A DNA stretch of 64,000 nt from Pteria penguin. Its lineage: Eukaryota; Mollusca; Bivalvia; Pterioida; Pteriidae. The position numbers and the translations under genes were made by a program. The stretch is taken from positions 5,794,430 through 5,858,429 of the forward strand of contig CM068581.1 in NCBI GenBank assembly GCA_035048485.1. Direction: 5' to 3'. Under the pieces are notes generated by a model. That model saw only the letters and a program-made list of their open reading frames with translations, searched no databases and was not told the DNA's origin. Shown here piece by piece: positions 54,812 to 64,000 of the stretch (within the stretch, counting starts at the first letter, position 1; every line of letters starts with the position of its first letter).

Positions 54812-56949
54812 TCAGTAGCAATCCTGTGGCCAATCATGATCAGAAGTCGGTAAAGTCAGTAGAAATACTGTGACCAGTCATGATCACAAGTCGGTAAAGT
54901 CAGTAGAAATATTGTAATCAGTCATGATCACAAGTCGGTAAAGTCAGTAGAAATACTGTGACCAGTCATGATCACAAGTCGGTAAAGTCAGTAGAAATCC
55001 TGTGACCAGTCATGATCACAAGTCGGTAAAGTCAGTAGAAATACTGTAATCAGTCATGATCACAAGTCGGTAAAGTCAGTAGAAATACTGTTACCAGTCA
55101 TGATCACAAGTCGGTAAAGTCAGTAGAAATACTGTGATCAGTCATGATCACAAGTCGGTAAAGTCAGTAGAAATACTGTGACCAGTCATGATCACAAGTC
55201 GGTAAAGTCAGTAGAAATTCTGTAATCAGTCATGATCACAAGTCGGTAAAGTCAGTAGAAATCCTGTGACCAGTCATGATCACAAGTCGGTAAAATCAGT
55301 AAAAATATTGTTACCAGTCATGATCACAAGTCGGTAAAGTCAGTAGAAATTCTGTAATCAGTCATGATCACAAGTCGGTAAAGTCAGTAGAAATACTGTA
55401 ATCAGTCATGATCACAAGTCGGTAATGTCAGTAGAAATATTGTAATCAGTCATGATCACAAGTCAGTAGAAATACTGTGATCAGTCATGATCACAAGGCG
55501 GTAAAGTCAGTAGAAATACTGTGACCAGTCATGATCACAAGTCAGTAGAAATACTGTGATCAGTCATGATCACAAGTCGGATAAGTCAGTAGAAATACTG
55601 TAATCAGTCATGATCACAAGTCAGTAGAAATACTGTGATCAGTCATGATCACAAGTCGGTAAAGTCAGTAGAAATACTGTAATCAGTCATGATCACAAGT
55701 CAGTAGAAATACTGTGATCAGTCATGATCACAAGTCGGTAAAGTCAGTAGAAATACTGTAATCAGTCATGATCACAAGTCGGTAAAGTCAGTAGAAATAC
55801 TGTAATCAGTCATGATCACAAGTCGGTAAAGTCAGTAGAAATACTGTAATCAGTCATGATCACAAGTCAGTAAAGTCAGTAGAAATCCTGTGACCAGTCA
55901 TGATCACAAGTCAGTAAAGTCAGTAGAAATCCTGTGATCAGTCATGATCACAAGTCGGTAAAGTCAGTAGAAATACTGTGATCAGTCATGATCACAAGTC
56001 AGTAAAGTCAGTAGAAATACTGTGATCAGTCATGATCACAGGTCAGTAAAGTCAGTAGAAATACTGTAATCAGTCATGATCACAAGTCGGTAAAGTCAGT
56101 AGAAATACTGTAATCAGTCATGATCACAAGTCAGTAAAGTCAGTAGAAATCCTGTGATCAGTCATGATCACAAGTCAGTAAAGTCAGTAGAAATCCTGTG
56201 ATCAGTCATGATCACAAGTCGGTAAAGTCAGTAGAAATACTGTGATCAGTCATGATCACAAGTCAGTAAAGTCAGTAGAAATACTGTGATCAGTCATGAT
56301 CACAAGTCAGTAAAGTCAGTAGAAATACTGTGATCAGTCATGATCACAGGTCAGTAAAGTCAGTAGAAATACTGTAATCAGTCATGATCACAAGTCGGTA
56401 AAGTCAGTAGAAATACTGTAATCAGTCATGATCACAAGTCGGTAAAGTCAGTAGAAATACTGTAATCAGTCATGACCACAAGTCGGTAAAGTCAGTAGAA
56501 ATACTGTAATCAGTCATGATCACAAGTCGGTAAAGTCAGTAGAAATACTGTAATCAGTCATGATCACAAGTCGGTAAAGTCAGTAGAAATACTGTAATCA
56601 GTCATGATCACAAGTCGGTAAAGTCAGTAGAAATCCTGTGACCAGTCATGATCACAAGTCGGTAAAGTCAGTAGAAATACTGTAATCAGTCATGATCACA
56701 AGTCGTTAAAGTCAGTAGAAATCCTGTAATCAGTCATGATCACAAGTCGGTTAAGTCAGTAGAAATCCTGTAATCAGTGATGATCACAAGTCGGTAAAGT
56801 CAGTAGAAATACTGTAAACGACCATAAAGCAAGTGGGTAAAGTCAGTAGTAATACTGTAAACAGCCATGATCACAAGTCAGTAGTAAATCTATATATGGT
56901 CATGATCACAAGTCGGTAACGTCAGTAGAAATACTGAATACAGTCATGA
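54812..56949. repeat. 45-bp minisatellite with internal hairpin
   Basis: About 47 units of consensus 'agtcggtaaagtcagtag', 'aaatactgtaatcagtc', 'atgatcacaa' (45 bp). Variation is mostly aat/gac/gat before 'cagtcatgatcac'. Several units (around 55,460, 55,540, 55,618 and 55,697) lack 9 bp ('cggtaaagt'), giving 36-bp units. Where the unit reads 'tgtgatcagtcatgatcaca', the arms tgtgatca/tgatcaca can form an 8-bp stem with a 4-base loop. It has stops in the frames checked. Units become degenerate after about 56,800. Confidence 0.96.
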
Positions 56950-57282
56950 GTCTCTTGTTGACAGAAGGGATTCAGACCTCTGAACTGATGTTAAACGTCG
57001 AATCTGAAGCTGAAATTATTAATGAACTCTAGTAGTATTACACTACTACATTTATAGGGGATGTAGATATTTTTAGTATATTTTATGTTATATCTATATG
57101 TTCTCGATCAATAGTTGCGCCCGTCCAGTTGGGTCGAACACACCCTTTGTGCATTCACTGTACTACATGATACATTGTATGTAGCTGCTGTATGTAAATG
57201 ACGAACGTTGATTGGGCTGTTACGCCGCTCAGAGCAAGTTTCAGTCATAACGAAGCAGGAGGTTATCAACGTTTGAAACATG
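56950..57282. other. No identified feature
   Basis: Unassigned sequence following the minisatellite. Confidence 0.4.
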
Positions 57283-57350
57283 GTGGCTTACTCCGAGAAT
57301 CGATCCTGGATACCCTGCACAGCAAGCTAAGCGCTTAACCACTACGAAAA
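57283..57350 (-). repeat. tRNA-like block (SINE head or tRNA pseudogene)
   Basis: The minus strand has 'gtagtggttaagcgc' (A box-like, about 57,331-57,345) and 'ggatcgattctc' (B box-like, about 57,294-57,305), correctly spaced. It resembles a Ser- or Lys-type tRNA-derived SINE head. No body or TSD was identified. Confidence 0.55.
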
Positions 57351-57774
57351 TTGTGTGAAATTCCAATCAATCGGCCACGAGCATCACCAAAGAGACATAC
57401 ATGTAACTTGTCGAAATACGCATATGGTGAACAAATTTAAAAGGTATATATGTTCTATATTTATAATAACCACTAGGCCGGTGTCACTGCTAGTGGACTG
57501 ATATTCCCCGAGGGCATAATAAGTCTAGTTTTCAGTGCCTTTTGTACTGACATGTAATATATACCTCAAATTTTCAGTCATCAAATTAAGTAAATCACTT
57601 TAAAACTAAAGGGTATCTCCATCATGCATAGCTCTGTCCGTAGACAGATGTTTTGGTTCACTTTTCGGTCATTTTGGCTTCAACACTGCTCTTCATATTT
57701 TTATATATTTTGAGAATTCCAATAATTCGGCCACGAGCATCACTGAAGAGACATAACTTGTATAAATGCGCATA
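57351..57774. other. Unassigned; partial direct repeats
   Basis: 'cggccacgagcatcac' followed by 'agagacatac/ataacttg' occurs at about 57,374-57,410 and again at 57,729-57,762, suggesting a duplicated dispersed sequence. Confidence 0.4.
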
Positions 57775-57885
57775 CGGTGCTCCTGGTCTCACCTCCGAAT
57801 TTCAGGGGTCCGTAAATGTCCACTGTGGTACATTGTTGTTAGTGCCATAGTCATGTGACACCAGTTATTTTCGTATTTTTCATCA
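57775..57885 (+). repeat. Dispersed repeat X (retroelement 3' end)
   Basis: 'ctcctggtctcacctccg', 'aatttcaggggtccgtaaa' and 'gtcatgtgacaccagttat' match 60,650-60,740 closely. Confidence 0.65.
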
Positions 57886-58434
57886 ATAATTTTCTGATTT
57901 CAATATTAAATCCCCTGTGATTCATGTCAAATTCCTATTTTCCGCAATTACTAGGTATAAAGAAAAGAATATTGCCAGAAAGGATATTAGAAATAAATAT
58001 AGAGCATATATACCTTTTAATTGACATAAAATGACTGTTATCAAGCTGAGTGTTTTACCACGGAGACATCTTTAACTATACAGTTAGGAGCAGTCCTAAC
58101 CTTATATAAAGTGCACTTTAAGTTAACTTTATGACTGCTTTCAAGTTTACACACAAAATGTATCTCACTCATTTTCGCATTCATATCATTAATTTTTGTT
58201 TACTTTCTGACTCTATTTTATAGGTGTTACATTTATATGAAGCAGTGTTTTCCACATTGGCCTAGACATTTCGCGGAGGTCTGTCAAAAGCTAATACAAA
58301 CAGACCGAGGCACGAAAAGTAGGCCAATATGAAAAACACTGATTATTGGGCATTTTATCAATTAAATCAGCCAAAATGAAATCTAACGGTTTTATGAATA
58401 AATTTTTTTTATCATATACATCATTTACTAATTC
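57886..58434. other. No identified feature
   Basis: AT-rich, no ORF or repeat recognised. Confidence 0.4.

Positions 58435-58486
<52 letters not shown>
58435..58486. repeat. (AAT)n microsatellite
   Basis: About 17 uninterrupted AAT trinucleotides. Confidence 0.97.
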
Positions 58487-58487
<1 letters not shown>

Positions 58488-58781
58488 ATAATTTGTTAGA
58501 ACAATATACAATCTGATAATGAAATATATACGTCGGTTTCAATCTTGTTGTATGCTAACAGAGGTCCGTAGTTTGCCAGATTGCTGTCGATCCCGTTTCC
58601 CTGACATTCTGTTGCTGCAGAATTAACTAATTTCACTGTTGCATAAGCAGGAAGTTTTCGTGCCTTAATTGAATTGAACTCTCGTGTTATTGCGCACTAA
58701 AATGATAGATAAAGAAACCGTATTCGGACAGGCGAGATGAAACTACTATGTATAATTGATAGGCTTATTTATCATGTTCCC

Positions 58782-58882
58782 CGTCATGAAGACTCATGTC
58801 TGCTGGATCAGTATAGACGGTCCTCCGTCTTATTCACACATGATCTGGATGGAAAAAAAGAAGAACATTTAGATTAGCTGAG
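58782..58882 (+). repeat. Direct repeat copy 1 (~100 bp)
   Basis: 'cgtcatgaagactcatgtc', 'gtatagacggtcctccgtc' and 'acatttagattagctgag' recur in the same orientation at 59,827-59,931. Confidence 0.8.
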
Positions 58883-59400
58883 GGAAACAAAATTGTTTTA
58901 AACGGTATTTAAAATACACAATTGATAAGCAATCATATTTAATGAATGAACTCCCACGAATTCTTTTAATCATATGCCAATGATATCATACAATCTTGAA
59001 AACGATTTTGATTTCTGTCAGTTTTATGTTAATGACATTTTTATTTACTTTCAGATTAAATTGTTACATCTTGAACACATATGTAATAGATTGTTTGATG
59101 AGTTAGAATGGTTTATTGCTAAATTTTCGTTTCAAACCTGGATAAACGTTTTAAATATCGGAAGTCTATAGAATTGGAACAGAAAATGTCTGGTTTGTTT
59201 AGGATTCCTGATTGTTGAAGTATTATCATAGATCGAAATATAACAAACTGCTAACCGAACATGCATAGATAAGTTATAAGTTGTATTAACTAAAAGTTGT
59301 CTTAAGCTTTATTGACACATGATGCCATTTCTTGATGATAAGCTTTGTTTCCATCTTACCGGTTTTTGTTTTATTTTTTATTTTTATCAAAATTACCTTT
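58883..59400. other. No identified feature
   Basis: A 65-codon frame at 58,974-59,171 is not recognised. Confidence 0.35.
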
Positions 59401-59686
59401 TTGTCCCCCCCCCCGACTCGATAGATCGGGGGCATATTGTTTTTGTCCTGTTTGCTTGTTTGTTTGTTTGTCTGTTGTCAACTTAAGCCTTGACTATATT
59501 TTTGAACCGTGAGGGATAGAGCCTTCATATTTGACATGCGTACTCAGCTAATGAAGCCCTTTCAAATGACACCAAGGTCGATAACCTCTCTACCTTGACA
59601 ATGACCTTCAGGCAAAAAATAACTTTTTGGACTTTTATGCCGCAGGGGGCATTAGTGTTTAACAAACACATCTTGTTTTTTCTTAG
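59401..59686 (+). repeat. Dispersed repeat with C-run start and 'aacaaacacatcttgttt' end
   Basis: It begins with a C9 run and 'gactcgatagatcggggg', has a GTTT-repeat stretch, then 'tgaaccgtgagggatagag' and ends 'gtgtttaacaaacacatc'. I associate this arrangement with a widespread interspersed repeat of molluscs and other invertebrates, from memory only. The end contains the small palindrome 'gtgtttaacaaacac'. No other copy is in the window. Confidence 0.4.
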
Positions 59687-59826
59687 CATAGAATTGCCTT
59701 TTGTTTGTCGTACATTCGCAGGGTTTTCCTATGGCCTCTCTATAACTTGTCAACTTTATGTGGTATGTACATATCTTGTCAAATTCAAATTACATGTTTA
59801 TATCTTATTAAGGCATCAATACATCA

Positions 59827-59931
59827 CGTCATGAAGACTCTTGTCTGCTTGATCTGTATAGACGGTCCTCCATATTATTCACATATGATCTGAATGAGAT
59901 AATAAAAGAAAAACATTTAGATTAGCCGAGG
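59827..59931 (+). repeat. Direct repeat copy 2 (~105 bp)
   Basis: Second copy of the repeat at 58,782-58,882, diverged by several substitutions and small indels. Confidence 0.8.
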
Positions 59932-60485
59932 TATCCATCAGAAGTTCTCATCCCAATTTGTACGGTGATCTAGTATACAAATTAAGGAGGGTAAAGATTC
60001 CCATAATTTCATATCGGCGATTTTAAAGTAATTAAACTCCTTCTATAAGCCCCTAAGATAATCGCAAAGACCATATGTCTTGTATTGGGCTCCTCTACAG
60101 CCTTATACAGACTTTTACTTGAGTGTTGCAAGCTGACTAATAGGTAGAGACCCTTTGACAGGCCTTGTCCAAACCTTTTCCGAGAAGACAAGGTCCATAG
60201 CCCATACCCTCTGACTGTTAGACGAGACTTCTACTGATCAAGGATCGGAGCTCAACTACAGAAGGGCATATCACGGTTTCCTTATGTTGATGATATAATA
60301 TATGTTTGATATTAGCGTATATTCCATAAAGCGTTTCGTGAGAAAACTGTTCTTGTTCTATATATTTATAAATTGTCCAATTTTTGTGTCCTTTGATTGT
60401 GCTGCTTTTGGGAAAGTGGGTGCCCGTATACCGGTTAACCATCAACTGAGTGATGTTTGTACTTTGACTTAAGTGTTATTATAAA
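59932..60485 (+). mobile_element. PLE group 3 C-terminal end and UTR
   Basis: It starts with a group 3 coding tail ('tttgtacggtgatctag', 'tacaaattaaggagggt', 'gccttatacagactttta'). The UTR follows ('ctgactgttagacgagac', 'gtataccggttaacca'). The palm is absent. It starts right after the second direct repeat. Confidence 0.7.
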
Positions 60486-60589
60486 AGGGTATATGATGTT
60501 ATGTGGCTGTGACACTTTCTACACAGTGTTTGTTCACATTGATGTATATCCACAGTGCTGAATTATATTGTTTCGTCTGTATGTCAGGG

Positions 60590-60830
60590 CATTCACAGCG
60601 GGTGTGGCTAGCCAAACAGGAGACGCTCAGTCCTTCTGGGCACCTGGTCTCACCCCTGAATTTCAGGGGTCCGTGAATGTCCACTGTGGTACATTTTTGT
60701 TAGTGTCATAGTCATGTGACACCAGTTATTTTCGTATTTTACATTAACTGATCTTCCTAAGTTGGCAACTGTAATACAATCAAATATTTTGGGGATGTTT
60801 TCTGTGTTTATTTGAATCTTCCACTACAAC
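60590..60830 (+). repeat. Dispersed repeat X with full conserved 3' block
   Basis: The conserved block ('gcgggtgtggctagccaa', 'caggagacgctcagtcc', 'gggcacctggtctcac') is followed by the perfect hairpin 'acccctgaatttcaggggt' (60,652-60,670), then 'ccgtgaatgtccactgtgg' and 'gtcatgtgacaccagttat'. After about 60,748 a group 3 UTR piece ('actgatcttcctaagttgg') continues. Confidence 0.7.
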
Positions 60831-61126
60831 AGTAATTAGTAGTTGTAAAATATTTATCACTCTCAGGACATAATTAGACCAATTTAATCTCAGTTAATAC
60901 GGTTATGGTTTTCGCCTTTCTCAAACCGCATTTATCAGAGATGCTTACATCCGCCTGAGCGAGAATGATGTTCCTGTGTTTATTCACTGTGAGTTTGACG
61001 TATGGACCACAGGTCACAGGTTACTGATTGAATCAGATGATATGGAAACACTCACTTCATTTCATAATCAGGATATAATTTAGACAAACAAATTGAAATA
61101 TCACTGACAAGTAGCACAGAAGCTTG
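60831..61126. other. No identified feature
   Basis: No coding or repeats recognised. Confidence 0.35.
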
Positions 61127-61249
61127 AGTAGATTGTTCAGAAGTCCATACAAGTAGATTGTTCAGAAGTCCATACAAGTAGATTGTTCGGAATTCCATAC
61201 AAGCAGATTGTTAGGAAGTCCATACACGTGGATTGTTCAGAAGTCCATG
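61127..61249. repeat. 25-bp tandem repeat, five units
   Basis: 'agtagattgttcagaagtc' followed by 'cataca' starts at 61,127, 61,152, 61,177, 61,202 and 61,227, with a few substitutions in units 3-5. Confidence 0.93.
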
Positions 61250-62435
61250 TGTGTACATGTTATTAGACCGATTACAGTGTCTTTTGGGTTCCATTCACAT
61301 TTTCCTTTTCTAACGTTATATATATATGACAATGTAATTTTGTAATCGTAATCCTGCAATTTCCACTTTGTTATCAATGATCTATAAATTGCCTTTTCAT
61401 GTTTTGAATGTAACACCCCATTTCATTCTGAGTCATCGTGGTAAGCATATTCATAACAAAGAAGAATTACTATCAAATTGTACCATGTGTCATTTGACAA
61501 ATCATTAAATGGATGAGTATTTGGGCACCTGTATAATTTATCTGGTACTATTTGCCACAAATTTCTCGATTTTTTCTTGTTTTCATGCTTCCAATAATAG
61601 TTGTTCAATATCACAGCTGAAGCACTCATATTTATTTCTTTACCTTTATGATACTTATGATTCACTTTTGATGCATGTTTTGTAAGGAAAGCTTTACAAT
61701 ATATGAAAGTAAACAGTTATTATCATTCTTTATGAAATACCTGTAAAGATTTTTAAATTATTTCTTTATATGAATAGTCGTTTGTAACATTGTACATATA
61801 TTCTAAATACTATATTGTAACATAAGTACATCTATACTTATATATTTAAGTGCATCTTAGAGACATTTAGAGCTTCAAAGTTTGGCTGTGTACTTTATTC
61901 ATTTCTTAGTTTTGATTTACCCTTTTTGCACGGTAGACGGTAATACAACATTCTGAATGTCTCTTACTCGTTGTGCTTCACTGATTATCTTGCTTTTACC
62001 CTTAGTGATCGTTCAGTGGGTTAAGTATAATATGTGTAATAGTGAAATTAAAGTACTTCAAGAGTATAATTATCTAGGGACATTATTATCTAGGGACTAG
62101 TGTTTTAATTACTTGTAAATCTGATCTCTTTACGTAAATAATCGATCGTACATTGGAGTTTTATTAACATTATTCTGCAAGAATTGATTTAATTAATTTC
62201 AATAGCAATATCAAATTGCACAAGACCAAACTGGATAAAAAGGTAATTGCTCGCCTCTAAAAGAATTATCACAATTTTATTCAAATTTCAATTCTATATT
62301 CTTAGAATCATAAATAGGATCAGGTGGCATGAAAGTGTAGGCATCTCCAGTTCCTTTTTCTGATGTCTCAGGTCACAGAAATAGATACGCCTGTGAGTAT
62401 TTTGAATATTTCGGATACGCCCTCTCTCACTATCA
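61250..62435. other. No identified feature
   Basis: An 80-codon minus frame at 61,423-61,665 has several Trp, Tyr and His but matches no family I know. No repeats seen. Confidence 0.35.
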
Positions 62436-62588
62436 CAGGGCTCGAAATTGGCAAAAATACTGGGTTGTCAAAATGGCAAATTTAAAGCAAAGTTGGGCGA
62501 CTTACATTATATTTACTAAACGTTTAGGTTGCCCAAAGAGATTTTAGGTTGTTTTTGATGATGGGACCACTGTTAATTTCGAACACTG
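62436..62588. mobile_element. Possible short hAT-like MITE
   Basis: The left end 'cagggctcgaaatt' and right end 'aatttcgaacactg' form imperfect inverted repeats (12 of 14 matching) and start CAGGG/CAGTG as in hAT elements. The flanks show no clean 8-bp duplication. Length 153 bp, non-coding. Confidence 0.45.
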
Positions 62589-62759
62589 CAATCAGTAAAA
62601 CGTCACAATTAGTATGAGATGGCCCTACTCTATTGTAAAATAAACATTCTAACAAAACGTGCCAACAAAAATTAACAGCCTAAAACTTTGCCATCAAAAA
62701 TAAATATTCTAGCAAAATATGCCATCAAATAAGGTGACCAACATGTCAGATTTAAATTT

Positions 62760-63065
62760 TGCTATTTAGCTTTTTCCAAGAAGTTTGCTACACGTTATGA
62801 CGTAGCTCTCCGTTTGTATATCAGAACAGTTGAGAGATATAAATACCATCTGCAAGTTATTTTAATGGTTGGAAGTTTTTGATTGTCACGTAGTAGTAAG
62901 TCTAGAGAAGATCATGGTACGAAGCATATGAGGTGGACTCTGCTGTGCGTTAAAGTTTCGGGTTCATCATGATATGTTGTCTGAACGTGCACAGAAGTAT
63001 TGAAGTTTTCGTTGACTGTACACAATACATTATCAATATATCTAATAGTAGAGACCAGCTGTGTT
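62760..63065 (-). pseudogene. Very decayed RT fragment
   Basis: The minus strand reads 'LVSTIRYIDNVLCTVNE' (about 63,060-63,005), resembling 'FTYRYIDDVLSINN'. Further on, in another frame, it reads 'DGIYISQLF' (about 62,850-62,825), resembling 'YGIYISQLVRF'. The spacing is shorter than in intact copies, implying deletions. The catalytic YIDD is YIDN. Only these two motifs support the call. Confidence 0.4.
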
Positions 63066-63430
63066 TTATTTAAATTAGAAACGTTTCCATATGTTCATCT
63101 TCCTAAGGATAAAAAGACCAATCGAAGAACAAAGATGCATAGTCAGTGCCCTTTTAAAATCCGATAAAAGAATAATAAAGTCATGCCATGACATTTATTC
63201 GATAGACGCTGTTATCGATGTCTCTGAAAAAGATCTGATCGATTTCCTGGTTAATATTAAACATGGTTTAAATAATTTTAGTAGCGTATTTAAGGAGTGA
63301 ATCTAATTTTTTCGTTGGATAAAGGTATACCACGTTTAACGTGTCAGGGTCACCCATTCATTCACTGCCCGCACTCGACGTTGCTTAAAGCTGGCCTCTC
63401 ACCATAAAAAGCGGAAATGTTTCGAAATTT
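63066..63430. other. Unassigned; one 69-codon frame
   Basis: The plus frame 63,091-63,300 ('DVSEKDLIDFLVNIKHGLNN') is hydrophilic and could be a fragment of a real protein, but I cannot name a family. Confidence 0.3.
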
Positions 63431-63432
63431 TT

Positions 63433-63472
63433 TACGGGAGCGAGGTCGACCTAGGTCTACCTCGCTCCCGTA
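63433..63472. repeat. 40-bp GC-rich near-perfect palindrome
   Basis: Arms 'tacgggagcgaggt' and 'acctcgctcccgta' flank the inner palindrome 'gacctaggtc'. Only one base pair is mismatched (C63447 against T63458). It is much more GC-rich than its surroundings. Confidence 0.92.
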
Positions 63473-64000
63473 CATGTATGTTTTATGAATACTAAATGAA
63501 TGTCGGACCCAAATGCTCTCGCTTACCATATAAAAGAAATGTCAAATCGACAAACCGTGACATTTAACTGGCGGCGACCTGCACGGACGGTCAGCATGGC
63601 TGTGCAAAACGTATGAAAACTTTGTTTCCTCACTATGCACTTTACATAGATATTTAACACTTACAGCATTAGACGGATTCATTTATTTACATTTTTACAT
63701 TTATTTGATTCCTTTACAACAATTTAATTATGTGTCTATCATTCATTTTTGACTGATCTTATAGAATACGGATGCAAGTCTACATGTATAGTGTAAACAT
63801 GCATATGTAATTGCATTTCATTTCATGATCCACTGCAGATAGGAGACGCAAGGGTCTTGTCTGACTAAATCGCTTCTTGCCTTTTCCTTTAAACCCGTCT
63901 GCCATATTCTACCCAAGTTGCAATCGCCCAAGTTCACTGCCCTCAACTTTACACTGTTTCCCTGCATCCCACCCCTTCCCTCATTTTTTCTCCTTCCCAC
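63473..64000. other. Unassigned window end with a pyrimidine-rich tract
   Basis: The plus strand becomes C/T-rich after about 63,880. The opposing minus frame (63,818-64,000) runs off the window and is not recognised. A gene start or exon beyond the edge is possible. Confidence 0.3.

Noticed and set aside
54812..56949. CRISPR-like array
   Set aside because: Units are head-to-tail with no unique spacers, in clearly eukaryotic DNA.

Overview
This is eukaryotic, AT-rich, gene-poor DNA. It contains tRNA-derived SINEs, a LINE remnant, Penelope-like retroelement (PLE) debris, TIR DNA transposon relics, long TA/GT/AAT microsatellites and two long minisatellites. The repeat mix suggests an aquatic invertebrate, most likely a bivalve mollusc: the SINE core and tail resemble bivalve SINEs, and the 3' motif next to the PLEs resembles one I remember from oysters. 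That assignment rests on memory, not a search. I see no convincing host gene, and no rRNA or functional tRNA gene.

Most recognisable sequence is reverse-transcriptase debris of PLE type, sorted here by sequence. Group 1 has palm motif RYIDDLLSINN and a 3' UTR containing a 'ctagcaagcagg' block. Group 2 has RYIDDVLSINN and a 3' end near 'ggtacttcttt'. Group 3 has RYLDDIV and a C-terminal block 'FYGDLVYKLRKV'; its 3' UTRs end in either 'cagatgtcttctgttttc' or 'gagccagtaactcctc'. Group 4 is very decayed. Every copy is broken by stops, frameshifts, 5' truncation or internal deletion. Many are nested, inverted or joined head to tail. The best are a group 2 copy at 39,975-41,905 (+), another at 10,195-12,290 (-), group 3 at 33,640-35,515 (+) and 47,335-48,885 (+), and group 1 at 13,925-15,673 (+).

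Layout. 0-9 kb: group 2 and 3 ends, a LINE C-terminal remnant ending in a TA tract, group 1 and 3 copies, and a truncated SINE with target-site duplication (TSD). 10-20 kb: a dense cluster of PLE copies in both orientations, including a head-to-tail pair and nested micro-insertions. 20-32 kb: mostly unassigned DNA with a tRNA-like block, a group 4 remnant, an internally deleted group 3 copy, and a GIY-YIG-like remnant. 32-42 kb: the best group 2 and 3 copies, a Harbinger-like MITE, and a SINE inserted into a PLE with a 14-bp TSD. 45.06-47.14 kb: a 45-bp minisatellite open on both strands, flanked by opposed group 3 fragments. 47-51 kb: three more group 3 copies. 53.8-54.5 kb: a hAT-like deletion derivative keeping 15-bp TIRs and a 51-codon ORF resembling a transposase N-terminus. 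54.8-56.95 kb: a second, unrelated 45-bp minisatellite with a built-in hairpin. 57-64 kb: scattered repeats, a 25-bp array, decayed RT fragments and a 40-bp GC-rich near-perfect palindrome.

The most interesting signal is a short block recurring near the 3' ends of otherwise different retroelement groups. It keeps the potential to fold into two consecutive hairpins, so it could be a shared RNA structure used in replication or processing.
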